Shown: positions 18,331 to 27,128, counted from the first letter of the stretch. The stretch: 64,000 nt of DNA from Mycobacterium sp. GA-1285 (GCF_001499905.1 NZ_LQIS01000012.1:241474-305473); one strand, 5' to 3'. Program-made: numbers and translations. Notes: generated by a model from the sequence alone, not told the origin.

Positions 18331-19614
18331 CTACCCCACCTCCGACGCGCCGAAACTGCGGTTTTTGACCAGATTCGGCCTTTTTCCCGCAGAAACCGCA
18401 GTTTCGGCGGGAGGGGGCTCGGCGGGCTGAGGCGTGCCAGCAGGCTCGGGCGCGGACGCCGACGCGGGCGCGGTCAGCCCGAGTTCACTGAGCACGTCGT
18501 CGGTGTCGGCGCCCAGCGTCGGGGCGGGTCCCGCGACCTTGCCCGGCGTGCGGGAGAACCACGTCGGCACACCGGGGAAGCGCACCGGTCCGTCCGGGGT
18601 CTCGACGGTCTCGAAGAGGCCGACCGCATTCAGGTGTTCGTTGTCGAACAGCGCGTCGGGGGTGTTCAGCGGCGCGGCGGGTATCTCGAGTTCCCGGAAC
18701 AGGTCCAACCATTCGGCGGTCGTGCGTTCCTTCATGGTCTCGGCCAGCAGCCCGTACACGACGTCGATATTGTGCGCGCGCTGTTCCAGAGTGCTGTAGC
18801 TCTCGTCGTTCCACACCGGGCGGACCGCGCCGATGAACGCGTTCCAGTGCTTGTCGTTGTAGATCAGCGCGGCGATATACCCGTCGCTGGTGCGGTACGG
18901 CCGGCGGTTCGGCGCCACCGTGCGCGGATACACGGCGGGCCCGAGCGGGGGGTCGAACATGGCGCCGTTGGCATGTTCGACCAGCATGAACGACGCCATC
19001 GTCTCGAACATCGCGACTTCGACCTCCTGTCCCTCCCCGGTGCGCTCACGGTGGAACAGCGCCATCGTCGTCGCGTAGAGGGCGGTCAGGCCGGCCACCT
19101 TGTCAGCCAAGATCGTTCCGACGAAATCGGCCTCACCGGTCAACTGTCGTTGCACCGCAGGCAATCCCGCCTCGGCCTGGATGGTGTCGTCGTAGGCGGG
19201 GCGGTCGCGGTCGGGGCCGCGGCGGCCGTAGCCGTAGCAGTTGGTGTAGATGATCGCGGGATTGATGGCGGCGACCTCGTCGTAGCCGAAACCCAGTTTG
19301 GCGACCGCCTTGGCACGCATGGAGTGGATGAACACGTCGGACCGTTCGATGAGCGCCCGCATCGCCGCTTTACCGTGTTCGGTCTGCAGGTCCAGCACCA
19401 CGCTGCGCTTACCCCGGTTGACGTTGACGAACACCCCACTCATCCCCGGTGCGGGGCCCACCGAGATGAAGCGGGTGTTATCCCCCTGCGGCGGTTCGAC
19501 TTTGATGACCTCGGCACCCATGTCCGCCATGATCTGCGTGCAGTACGGCCCCATCACCATCGCGGTGAGGTCGACGACACGCACACCGGTCAGCGGCCCG
19601 CTAGGCATGGTCAC
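18331..19614 (-). CDS. CaiB/BaiF family CoA-transferase with extended C-terminus
   Basis: A 427-residue class III (formyl-CoA transferase-type) CoA-transferase, predicted to move CoA between acids. Diagnostic parts are VVDLTAMVMGPYCTQIMADMGAEVIKVE (N-terminal; the usual catalytic aspartate region is YGRRGPDRDRPAYDDTIQA, near residue 140), VNRGKRSVVLDL and IPAAPLNTPDALFD. The family normally ends soon after DDVLSELGL; here about 44 more residues follow, rich in Ala, Pro and Glu. The last part is read straight through a palindromic repeat (18348-18409). Start is GTG 19614 or ATG 19608; both overlap the upstream SDR gene. Confidence 0.9.
   Translation of the reverse strand: MTMPSGPLTGVRVVDLTAMVMGPYCTQIMADMGAEVIKVEPPQGDNTRFISVGPAPGMSGVFVNVNRGKRSVVLDLQTEHGKAAMRALIERSDVFIHSMRAKAVAKLGFGYDEVAAINPAIIYTNCYGYGRRGPDRDRPAYDDTIQAEAGLPAVQRQLTGEADFVGTILADKVAGLTALYATTMALFHRERTGEGQEVEVAMFETMASFMLVEHANGAMFDPPLGPAVYPRTVAPNRRPYRTSDGYIAALIYNDKHWNAFIGAVRPVWNDESYSTLEQRAHNIDVVYGLLAETMKERTTAEWLDLFRELEIPAAPLNTPDALFDNEHLNAVGLFETVETPDGPVRFPGVPTWFSRTPGKVAGPAPTLGADTDDVLSELGLTAPASASAPEPAGTPQPAEPPPAETAVSAGKRPNLVKNRSFGASEVG
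18348..18409. repeat. CGAAACTG-type palindrome, copy A
   Basis: Perfect 17-bp inverted repeats (CGCCGAAACTGCGGTTT at 18348-18364 and its complement at 18393-18409) enclose a 28-nt spacer. It is located inside the last codons of the CoA-transferase gene. Copies B (43060-43122) and C (46931-46993) share the CGAAACTG core and similar spacing. Confidence 0.75.
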
Positions 19615-20548
19615 CGCCGTTCTGCGCCATCGCGAAGCTGTACTTGATGTGATCGCCGTGTCCGTCGGGCACCACGGGGAACACGACGGGCTCGGACATG
19701 TCGCGAATCGCGTCGATGTGCGCGTCGACCTCCTCGATCGACCACGACGGCCGGTAGACCCCCGGTGACTCCGCGACCACGGCCCGCGCGATCCGGCCGG
19801 CCAGCGCGATCAGCACTTCGCCGGTGACCGAACATGATTCGTGTGCCAGCCACCCTACGGCGGGGGCGACCAGCTCGGCGCCCATCGGCGGGTACGCCGA
19901 CGTGTCGATGCCCTGCGCCATCCGTGTCACCGCGGCGGGCACGATCACGTTGCTCTTGACGCCGTGCGCGACACCTTCCATGGCCGCCACGTTGGACAGC
20001 CCGATCACGCCGGCCTTGGCGACCGCGTAGTTGGCGACGCCGTGGTTGCCGTACAGCCCGCCGATCGACGACGTCAGCACGATGCGGCCATAGCCGGCCT
20101 CGCACATCGACGGAAACGCCGCGCGCACAACATGGAACGCCCCCCGCAGGTGGACGTCGAGCACTGCCTCGAAGTCCTCGTACGTCATCTCGGCGAGCGG
20201 CGCACGGCGCACGATGCCGGCGTTGTGGATCAGGATGTCGACGCGCCCGTAGTGCTCGATGGCGGTTTCGACGATCGCCTTGCCGCCGGCCGGGCTGGCC
20301 ACCGAGTCCGTGTTCACCACGGCTTGTCCTCCGGCAGCGGTGATCTCGGACACCACCTCTTCGGCGGGGCCAGCAGCGTCGGATGGCGGGTGGACCGGAT
20401 CGTAGTCGTCACCGGTGAGGCTGCCGCCCGGATCGTTGACGACGACCTTGGCGCCCTTGGCCGCGAGCAGCGTGGCGTACGAGCGGCCCAGTCCCCTGCC
20501 GGCACCCGTGACGACGGCCACCTGACCGTCGAAACGCAGCTCACCCAT
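19601..20548 (-). CDS. SDR, HSD17B4-like (3R)-hydroxyacyl-CoA dehydrogenase type
   Basis: A 315-residue SDR with TGAGRGLGRSYA (near residue 14) and VNDPGGSLTGDDYDPVHPPSDAAGPA, an insertion typical of the peroxisomal multifunctional enzyme type 2 (HSD17B4) dehydrogenase branch. Catalytic residues are intact (TSSIGG serine; NYAVAKAG Tyr-x3-Lys). Such enzymes oxidise (3R)-hydroxyacyl-CoA, fitting with the MaoC-like (R)-hydratase in the same operon. The start is ATG 20548, 2 bp after the stop of the BVMO gene. Confidence 0.9.
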   Translation of the reverse strand: MGELRFDGQVAVVTGAGRGLGRSYATLLAAKGAKVVVNDPGGSLTGDDYDPVHPPSDAAGPAEEVVSEITAAGGQAVVNTDSVASPAGGKAIVETAIEHYGRVDILIHNAGIVRRAPLAEMTYEDFEAVLDVHLRGAFHVVRAAFPSMCEAGYGRIVLTSSIGGLYGNHGVANYAVAKAGVIGLSNVAAMEGVAHGVKSNVIVPAAVTRMAQGIDTSAYPPMGAELVAPAVGWLAHESCSVTGEVLIALAGRIARAVVAESPGVYRPSWSIEEVDAHIDAIRDMSEPVVFPVVPDGHGDHIKYSFAMAQNGGDHA

Positions 20549-20550
20549 CG

Positions 20551-22395
20551 CTACTTCTCGAGTACCAGGCCATCGAGGTCGCCCTTGTCGCGCCACTCCT
20601 TCAGCAGATCGCCGAACGCGTAGAAGCCCGGCCCGTAGGGTTCGCCGAGGTGCGAGCGGATGCCCTCGCCGCCTCCGCCGCCTTCGTTGTTGTAGTAGCC
20701 GGGAGTGCACGACGCGTCGAAAGCCGAGTTGTCGACGGCGGTTTCGCGGATGGTCTTGCACCACTCGTCCTGCGCCTCGGGTGTCGGCTCGACAACCGTC
20801 GCGCCGCGCCGCAGCGCCTCGGCGATGATGTAGGCGATGTGCTCGCCCTGCAGTTCGTAGTTGGCCGCGATGTTGGCCGAGATGCCGACCTGTGTGAAGC
20901 CGGTGAAGAACTGGTTGGGGAAGCCGCGGCTGGTCATGCCGTGCAGCGTCTTGTATCCGTCGTGCCAGTAGTCGTAGAGCGACACGCCGTCGCGACCCTC
21001 GATCGCGTCGATCGAATAGCGCCTGCTGATCTCCGTGGTGATCTCGAAGCCGCTGGCGTAGATGATGCAGTCGACCTCGTACTCCTGACCGTTGGCGACG
21101 ATGCCCTTCTCGGTGATCCGTTCGACCCCTTTGGAATCGGACACATCAACAAGCGTGACGTTGGGCCGGTTGAAGGCCGGCAGGTAGTCGTCGTTGGACA
21201 GCGGTCGCTTGCACAGGAATCGGTAGTACGGCTTGAGGGCCTCGGCCGTCTCGGAGTCCTCGACGATCTCGGCGATCCGGCGGCGCAGCCGCTCCATGAT
21301 CTTGTAGTCCTCTTCCTCGCGGATCGCCATGAACTGCTCGGGCGTCATCGAGGCCGGGTCCTCGAGCGACAGCACCCTGGCCGCGGTGTTGCGGCCGAGT
21401 TCGGTCCAGAAGTCGCACACCAGGTCCGGCTGGCCCAGCGCCATGCCCTCGAACGTCCACGAGTGGAAGTTGCGCTGCCGCTCCTTCTGCCACCCGGGCT
21501 GCAGCGTCTCGACCCATTCCGGATCCGTGGGCGCGTTGTTGCGCGCGTCGACCGTCGACGGGGTTCGCTGAAAGACATACAGCTGCTTGGCATCTCGGGC
21601 CAGGAACGGCACCACCTGGATGCTGGTGGCCCCGGTGCCGATGATCGCGACGCGCTTGTCGGCGAGCTTGTCCATGCCGCCGGTGTAGTCGCCGCCGGTG
21701 TAGTCGTAGTCCCACCGCGACGAGTGGAAGCTGTGTCCCTTGAAGTCCTTCATGCCCGGGATGCCCGGCAGTTTCGGCCGGTGGAAGGGCCCGGACGCCA
21801 GCACGACGAACCGCGCGCGGATGTCGTCACCGCGGTTGGTGGCGATGCGCCACCGCTTGATCTCCTCGTCCCAGCGCATGTCGCGCACCTGGGTGGAGAA
21901 GATCGCCGAGTCGTAGAGACCGAAGTGTTTGCCGATGCGTCTGCAGTGCTCGTAGATCTCGGGACCGTCGGCGAACTTCTTGCTCGGGATGTAGTCGAGC
22001 TCTTCGAGAAGCGGTATATAGCAATAGGACTCGTTGTCACACTGGATGCCCGGATACCGGTTCCAGTACCACACACCGCCGAAGTCGCCGCCCAGCTCGA
22101 TGATCCGGACGTCCTCGACGCCGGCCTTCTTCAGATGCGCCGCCGACAGCAGTCCCCCGAAGCCGCCCCCGAGCACCGCGACGTCGATGTCCTCGACGAT
22201 CGGGTCGCGCGGCGCCACCGGCGTGTAGGGATCGACCTCGTAGTAGCCGGCGAAGTCGTCGGTCAACTCGACGTACTGCTTGGAGCCTTCGGGCCGAAGC
22301 CTTTTCGCCCGCTCCTGGGCGTACTTCTCCCGCAGCGCGTCGATGTCGATGTCGCCGGGTGTCTCCGTCGGCCCGCAGGTGTCGAACATTGTCAT
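20551..22395 (-). CDS. Type I Baeyer-Villiger monooxygenase
   Basis: A 614-residue FAD- and NADPH-dependent monooxygenase. It has two Rossmann motifs (VLGGGFGGLLSA near residue 74 and IIGTGATSIQ near 248) and between them the Baeyer-Villiger fingerprint FKGHSFHSSRWD (residues 218-229, matching FxGxxxHxxxW(P/D)). This separates it from generic flavin monooxygenases. It is predicted to insert oxygen next to a ketone, forming an ester or lactone. An N-terminal extension of about 65 residues precedes the first Rossmann motif, as in the steroid/cyclopentadecanone/phenylacetone group. The start is ATG 22395, 3 bp after the Rieske gene stop. Substrate unknown, probably a cyclic ketone. Confidence 0.93.
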   Translation of the reverse strand: MTMFDTCGPTETPGDIDIDALREKYAQERAKRLRPEGSKQYVELTDDFAGYYEVDPYTPVAPRDPIVEDIDVAVLGGGFGGLLSAAHLKKAGVEDVRIIELGGDFGGVWYWNRYPGIQCDNESYCYIPLLEELDYIPSKKFADGPEIYEHCRRIGKHFGLYDSAIFSTQVRDMRWDEEIKRWRIATNRGDDIRARFVVLASGPFHRPKLPGIPGMKDFKGHSFHSSRWDYDYTGGDYTGGMDKLADKRVAIIGTGATSIQVVPFLARDAKQLYVFQRTPSTVDARNNAPTDPEWVETLQPGWQKERQRNFHSWTFEGMALGQPDLVCDFWTELGRNTAARVLSLEDPASMTPEQFMAIREEEDYKIMERLRRRIAEIVEDSETAEALKPYYRFLCKRPLSNDDYLPAFNRPNVTLVDVSDSKGVERITEKGIVANGQEYEVDCIIYASGFEITTEISRRYSIDAIEGRDGVSLYDYWHDGYKTLHGMTSRGFPNQFFTGFTQVGISANIAANYELQGEHIAYIIAEALRRGATVVEPTPEAQDEWCKTIRETAVDNSAFDASCTPGYYNNEGGGGGEGIRSHLGEPYGPGFYAFGDLLKEWRDKGDLDGLVLEK

Positions 22396-22398
22396 TGC

Positions 22399-23772
22399 TC
22401 AGAGCTCTTTCGGTTCGCCGGTGCCCATGTACTTGGACAACTGATAGTGAAGGTTCACGGTGCTGCGTTCGCGGTACGGGTTGGGTTTGGTGCCGGAGAA
22501 GCCCAGCGACTTCATGCCCTGCTGCACGGCGGCCATGTTGCTGAAGTCCTGGGGCAGCACCGACAGCCAGTTCGGGCTGTCCTTGGGCGTGTACTCCCAA
22601 CGTGTCTGGGGCTCTTGACTCTTCGGGAACAGCTCCAACGTCGCCACTTCGAAGATGCACTTGTTCGGGTCGTAACTCGGGTGCGGACGGGCGCCGTAGC
22701 ACAGCGCGGTCGTCAGGCCTTGGCCGATCTGGAAGTTCGGGAACACCTGCCACGCCGTGCCCGCCTGCCCGAGGATGTCGGGCGGAATGGTCGGCCAGAT
22801 GACGCCGCGGGCCTCGTCGTCGCGCCTGGCCGACGAAAGCCAGTGCTCGAGAACCTTGTCGGGGGGCGTGCCCTCGGGCAGTTCGTCGACCAGTCTCTTC
22901 GCCGCGTTCACCAGCGTCTCGGTGGTGGTGGCGTTTGTCTGTTCCCAGGTGTACATCTGCATCTCCGCGGTGGAGACGCGCGGATCGTCGCCGGTGCCCA
23001 AGCGGATCTTGGACCTGGTGGCCTCCATGTCCTTCGGCGCGTCGTATCCGATGTTGCTGTGTTTGCCCTGCGCCTTGGCCCAGCCCTTGAACTCGCCGAA
23101 CTTGTTGAATTCCGGATGCGTGGTGAACACGTGGTAGGTCTCGTTGAAGGCCTCCAGCGCCACCTTCCAATTGCAGTCGAAATACAGCCATTTGCGCCAC
23201 TTGTAGCGCATGTTCTCCAACCCGAACGGGTCCAGGATCTTGGCTGCCGGGAACAGGTAGTCGGCAAGGGGCTCGCAGTCGGGGTCCATGTTGACGAACA
23301 GCCAGCCGCCCCAGGTGTCGACCTGAACCGGAACGAGATGGGTGTTCTGCGGAGTGAGCGCCCCGTTCCAGTCGTCCTGTTCGCGGATGTGCGTGCAGGC
23401 GCCGTCGAGTCCGTATGTCCAGCCGTGGAATCCGCACACGAACGATTTGCGGGCGCGGCCGACGGCGTTCTTCTCCCCGTCGGGGGTGTCGACGAGGCGG
23501 CGGCCGCGGTGCATGCACACGTTGTGGTGCGCCCGGAACTCGTTTTCCCCCGTGCGCACGACGATGATCGAGTCGTCGAGGACGTCGTAGGTCAGATAGC
23601 TGCCGACCTCGGGCAGCTCTTCGACGCGGCCGACCTGCTGCCACACCTTGCGCCACAGCCTGTCCCGTTCGGCACGCGCATACTGCTCGGAGACGTACGC
23701 CTCCACGGGAATCGTCATCGGCTCCGAGAGTTCTTCTGGCGCCCGCACTTCACGGTCCTGCGTATCGGTCAT
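22399..23772 (-). CDS. Rieske non-heme iron oxygenase, alpha subunit
   Basis: A 457-residue ring-hydroxylating-type oxygenase. The Rieske [2Fe-2S] ligands are C86/H88 (CMHRGRR) and C113/H116 (CGFHGWTYG); the 24-residue spacing is longer than the usual 15-17. The catalytic-domain mononuclear iron site is in ALEAFNETYHVFTTHPE (near residue 206). The enzyme would need a ferredoxin and reductase, and none is encoded nearby. The start is ATG 23772 with AAGGAG at ideal spacing. It is the second gene of the minus-strand operon. Confidence 0.92.
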   Translation of the reverse strand: MTDTQDREVRAPEELSEPMTIPVEAYVSEQYARAERDRLWRKVWQQVGRVEELPEVGSYLTYDVLDDSIIVVRTGENEFRAHHNVCMHRGRRLVDTPDGEKNAVGRARKSFVCGFHGWTYGLDGACTHIREQDDWNGALTPQNTHLVPVQVDTWGGWLFVNMDPDCEPLADYLFPAAKILDPFGLENMRYKWRKWLYFDCNWKVALEAFNETYHVFTTHPEFNKFGEFKGWAKAQGKHSNIGYDAPKDMEATRSKIRLGTGDDPRVSTAEMQMYTWEQTNATTTETLVNAAKRLVDELPEGTPPDKVLEHWLSSARRDDEARGVIWPTIPPDILGQAGTAWQVFPNFQIGQGLTTALCYGARPHPSYDPNKCIFEVATLELFPKSQEPQTRWEYTPKDSPNWLSVLPQDFSNMAAVQQGMKSLGFSGTKPNPYRERSTVNLHYQLSKYMGTGEPKEL

Positions 23773-23782
23773 CTGAAACTCC

Positions 23783-24628
23783 TTAGAACCGGCTGATCTC
23801 TGCGCGGAAGGTTTCGTCTTTGAGGAACAGCGACGTGTTGTCGGCACCGAGGTGCGTCCACTTCAGGTTGAGTCCACCGTCGACGAGCAGCGTCTGCCCG
23901 GTGATGTAGCTCGACAGGTCCGACAGCAGGAACAGGATCGCCCCCGCCTGCTCTTCGGGCCGGCCCCGCCTGCCCATCGCGATCGCCCTCCGATCCCGGT
24001 CGGGGTCGACGTCGACGTAGGTGCGTGACGCGGCGGTCTCGGTCACCCCGGGCGCCACCGCGTTGACGCGGATGTTGTCGAGCGCCAACTCGGCGGCCAT
24101 GGTCCGCGTCATCGCGACCACCGCGGCCTTGGCCGTGCCGTAGGCGATGTGGAACGGCGCGGTGTTCATCCCGCTGATCGACGACACCGAGACGATGGAC
24201 CCGGGGCCGCCGCCCGAACGGATCTCGGCGGCGACGGCCTGGCTCATAAAGAACGCGGTCTCGAGGTTCGCGGTGAACAGCGCCCGCCAGTCCTCGCGCG
24301 TCACCCGGGTCGCAGGCATCCACGTCGACGGCGCTGCGCCACCGGCGATGTTCACCAAGCCGTAGAGGTCACCATCGGTTTGGCGAACCTGCTCCATCAC
24401 GGTGGCTACGCCGTCGTCGGTGGAGGCGTCGGCCGACACGGCAACGACCGGCAGACCCTGGTCGGCCAGCGGCCCGACGTGTTCGTCGAGGTTCTCCTTC
24501 GACCGGCTGACGGCCACCACCGTGGCGCCGGCCTCGGCCGCCATCCGGGTCACGGTGGTGCCGATTCCGCCGCCGCCCGCACCGGAGACGACGACGACCC
24601 GCCCATCGAGTCTCAAGAGGTCGGTCAC
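23783..24628 (-). CDS. SDR-family dehydrogenase, first gene of the minus-strand operon
   Basis: A 281-residue SDR with SGAGGGGIGTTVT (cofactor loop, near residue 15; an extra glycine run), NIAGGAA, VSSISGMNTAPFHIAYGTAKAAV (catalytic Ser and Tyr-x3-Lys) and the ITGQTLLVDGG end motif. It is predicted to oxidise or reduce a hydroxyl or keto group. The start is GTG 24628, five bases from the perfect operator palindrome at 24634-24645, so the transcript is likely leaderless or nearly so and directly blocked by the bound regulator. Confidence 0.9.
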   Translation of the reverse strand: MTDLLRLDGRVVVVSGAGGGGIGTTVTRMAAEAGATVVAVSRSKENLDEHVGPLADQGLPVVAVSADASTDDGVATVMEQVRQTDGDLYGLVNIAGGAAPSTWMPATRVTREDWRALFTANLETAFFMSQAVAAEIRSGGGPGSIVSVSSISGMNTAPFHIAYGTAKAAVVAMTRTMAAELALDNIRVNAVAPGVTETAASRTYVDVDPDRDRRAIAMGRRGRPEEQAGAILFLLSDLSSYITGQTLLVDGGLNLKWTHLGADNTSLFLKDETFRAEISRF

Positions 24629-24633
24629 CTTAA

Positions 24634-24645
24634 TTGTCCGGACAA
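24634..24645. promoter_or_regulatory. GntR-type operator, perfect copy
   Basis: TTGTCCGGACAA is a perfect 12-bp palindrome with the GT-N4-AC core of HutC-subfamily GntR operators. It lies in the divergent gap directly upstream of the minus-strand SDR gene. The GntR/UTRA gene at 26383 in the same locus is the likely ligand-responsive repressor. Confidence 0.7.
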
Positions 24646-24729
24646 CGAATGTGGCTCTCCATGTTGCAGAACACTATTCCCCAGCGCGAATCGACCCGTC
24701 AAGGGCGGAGCAACTTCTTTCACGGCCTA

Positions 24730-24742
24730 TTGTCTGGACTAA
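24730..24742. promoter_or_regulatory. GntR-type operator, imperfect copy
   Basis: TTGTCTGGACTAA shares TTGTCYGGAC with the perfect site 96 bp away and lies 25 bp upstream of the ATG of the beta-propeller gene, suiting control of the plus-strand operon. Confidence 0.6.
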
Positions 24743-24766
24743 GCAGCCTTGCTAACGTGCCAGGTC

Positions 24767-26386
24767 ATGACGCACTCGGCGACGGGATCCTCGCAGCAGT
24801 CTCGCTATCCGGGCGGAAATCCGGCAGCCGCGGACGGGTGGCGCGTCGAGCGGATCACCGCCCCGAGCCGGCTGTTCGGCGCGAACGGTTTGCGCACGGG
24901 TCCGGACGGCCGCGTCTATGTCGCCCAGGTGACGGGCAGCCAGATCAGCGCTCTGGATCTGGGTACCGGGGACCTCGAAACGATCAGCGCCAAGGGCGGT
25001 GACATCGTCGCCCCCGACGACGTCGCCTTCGACGGCGACGGCAACCTGTTCGCGACCGAGGTGATGGACGGACGGGTCAGCGTGCGGGACGCCACGGGCC
25101 GCACGCGGGTCCTGCGCGACGACCTGCCGTGCGCCAACGGCATCACCGTGCATCAGGATCGCTTGTTCGTCAACGAGTGCCGTGACGGCGGGCGGCTGAT
25201 GGAACTGGATCGCGGCACGGGGGCCGAGCGAGTTCTGTTGGAGAACCTGCCGTCGCCGAACGCCATGGAGGTGGGTCCGGACGGCCTGCTGTACTACCCG
25301 CTGATGACGGCCAACGAGATCTGGCGCGTCGACCCGTCGGGAGGTGAGCCGCAGCGGGTGGCCGCCGACCTCGGTGTCCCCGATGCGGTGAAGTTCGACC
25401 CGCAGGGCAATCTGGTCTCCACACAGGTGGCCAGCGGCCAGGTGCTGCGCATCGATCCCCGAAGCGGTGAGAAAACCCTTCTGGCTCAACTGAACCCGGG
25501 GCTGGACAACCTAACGTTCGTCGGGGACCGGCTGTTCGTCTCGAACTTCACCGGTGAGATCACCGAGATCGTCGGCGTCGGCGAGACCCGCACGCTGCTC
25601 GGCGGCGGGTTGAACTGGCCGCTGGATCTGGCCTTCGGTGAGGACGGCCGGCTCTACGTCGCCGACGGCACCTACTTCTACACCGTCGGCGACGACGGAT
25701 CGCTACAGACGGTCGGGATGCTGTTCTCCCCCGGGTACCCCGGCTTCCTGCGCGGGCTGGCGCCCGTTTCGGGCAATGGGTTCGTGGTCGCCACGTCGGG
25801 TGGTCAGATCGGTCGATACCGCCCCGCCGATGGTGTGACCGACTATCTCGCAGACGGTTTCGACCAGCTCTACGGTGTGGCGGTCGGCCCGGGTGAGCGG
25901 ATCGTGTTCACCGAGCTCGGCACGGGACGGGTGCACGCGCTCGCCTCCGGCGGCACCGAGGTGCTGGCGACGGATCTGCGGGATCCGGTCGGCGTGGCCT
26001 TCGACAATGACGGCCGCTTGCTGGTCGCGGAATCCGGGGCGGGACGGGTGATCGCGGTCGGCGATACGAAGGAAGGTGCGACGGAAACGGTGGTCGACGG
26101 TTTGCAGCGACCGCAGGGCGTCGCGATCGCCGACGACGTGCTCTACGTCGTCGACGCCGGCGCCAAGGAGGTGGTCGGCGTGAACCTGGCCACCCACGCG
26201 CGCACCACGATCGCGTCGGATCTTCCGGTGGGCCCGCCGCCCGGCGTGGAGCCCAAGCCGCTCAAGGGAATGCCGCCGTTCTCGGGGCCGCAGGGACCGT
26301 TCGCGGGTATCACCGTCGGCCGTGACGGCACGCTGTACGTGTCGGCCGACGGCGAGGGCAGCGTGCTGGCGCTGCGACGCACATGA
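24767..26386 (+). CDS. NHL/SMP-30-like beta-propeller protein, possible lactonase
   Basis: A 539-residue protein built of repeated beta-propeller blades (for example LRTGPDGRVYVAQV, VAFDGDGNLFATEV, MEVGPDGLLYYPLM, LAFGEDGRLYVADG, VAFDNDGRLLVAES, ITVGRDGTLYVSAD). This is the repeat style of NHL and SMP-30/gluconolactonase proteins. No signal peptide is evident, so it is probably cytoplasmic. Lactone hydrolysis is an inference from the fold and from the Baeyer-Villiger enzyme in the divergent operon. ATG 24767 is chosen as start; TTG 24749 is an upstream alternative. It overlaps the GntR gene by 4 bp (ATGA). Confidence 0.8.
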   Translation: MTHSATGSSQQSRYPGGNPAAADGWRVERITAPSRLFGANGLRTGPDGRVYVAQVTGSQISALDLGTGDLETISAKGGDIVAPDDVAFDGDGNLFATEVMDGRVSVRDATGRTRVLRDDLPCANGITVHQDRLFVNECRDGGRLMELDRGTGAERVLLENLPSPNAMEVGPDGLLYYPLMTANEIWRVDPSGGEPQRVAADLGVPDAVKFDPQGNLVSTQVASGQVLRIDPRSGEKTLLAQLNPGLDNLTFVGDRLFVSNFTGEITEIVGVGETRTLLGGGLNWPLDLAFGEDGRLYVADGTYFYTVGDDGSLQTVGMLFSPGYPGFLRGLAPVSGNGFVVATSGGQIGRYRPADGVTDYLADGFDQLYGVAVGPGERIVFTELGTGRVHALASGGTEVLATDLRDPVGVAFDNDGRLLVAESGAGRVIAVGDTKEGATETVVDGLQRPQGVAIADDVLYVVDAGAKEVVGVNLATHARTTIASDLPVGPPPGVEPKPLKGMPPFSGPQGPFAGITVGRDGTLYVSADGEGSVLALRRT

Positions 26387-27120
26387 CCGTCAGCCCAACC
26401 GACCATCGCTACCTGCAGGTGGCGCGCACCCTGCGCAAGGAGATCGTCGACGGGATCTATCCCGTGGGCTCGCAACTGCCCACCGAACAACAACTGTGCG
26501 AACGGTTCGCGGTCAGCCGCTACACCGTCCGAGAGGCGCTGCGCCGGCTGCGCGAGGACAACCTGATCGCGTCCCGGCCCCGGGCGGGCACCCTCGTCGT
26601 CCCCCGACCCGCATCCAATTCCTATGCGCAGGACGTCGTTTCGATCGACGACCTGCTGGCGTTCGCGGCCGGAGCACAACTGACGATCGAGTCCAACGCG
26701 ATGGTCACCGTCGGCGACGAATTGGCAGACCGCACCGGGCTGCCCGCCGGGTCACAGTGGCTCGCGGTTCGCGGCTGCCGGCAGGCCGAGGGCAGCGACA
26801 CACCGGTCTGCACCACCGAGTACTACATCAACCGGGCGTTCGCGGCGGTCGGGCGTCTGCTGCAACGCCATTCGGGACCGATCTTCCCGCTGATCGAGGA
26901 TCTGTTCGGGGTCAGCATCGTCGAGGTGCATCAGGAGATGGCGGCCATCACCGTGACGCCGGAGCTCGCCGAGGCGCTCAAGGTCGACGCCGGCAGCGCC
27001 GCTCTGGAGATGCGCCGCACGTACACGACCTCCGACGGTGAAGTCGCGCAGGTGACCGTCAACACCCATCCGTCGTCGCGGTACCGGCACTCGATGACCA
27101 TGCGCCGGATCAGGGGTTAG
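26383..27120 (+). CDS. GntR-family (HutC/UTRA) transcriptional regulator
   Basis: A 245-residue regulator. The N-terminal winged helix-turn-helix is typical GntR (VGSQLPTEQQLCERFAVSRYTVREALRRL, residues about 27-55), followed by a UTRA ligand-binding domain (QWLAVRGCRQAE, VCTTEYYINRAF, then EVHQEMAAITVTPELAEAL). UTRA regulators bind small acids or sugars and usually repress nearby catabolic operons. Its gene sits within the plus-strand operon whose upstream gap contains two matching palindromes, so autoregulated control of both divergent operons is the natural model. The inducer is unknown, possibly an acyl-CoA or lactone intermediate. Confidence 0.92.
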   Translation: MTVSPTDHRYLQVARTLRKEIVDGIYPVGSQLPTEQQLCERFAVSRYTVREALRRLREDNLIASRPRAGTLVVPRPASNSYAQDVVSIDDLLAFAAGAQLTIESNAMVTVGDELADRTGLPAGSQWLAVRGCRQAEGSDTPVCTTEYYINRAFAAVGRLLQRHSGPIFPLIEDLFGVSIVEVHQEMAAITVTPELAEALKVDAGSAALEMRRTYTTSDGEVAQVTVNTHPSSRYRHSMTMRRIRG

Positions 27121-27128
27121 GCCGCACC

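Noticed and set aside
20650..23796. A 1,048-codon open frame on the plus strand
   Set aside because: It runs antisense to the Baeyer-Villiger and Rieske genes, whose motifs are clear; its translation is low-complexity Arg/Val/Asp-rich.
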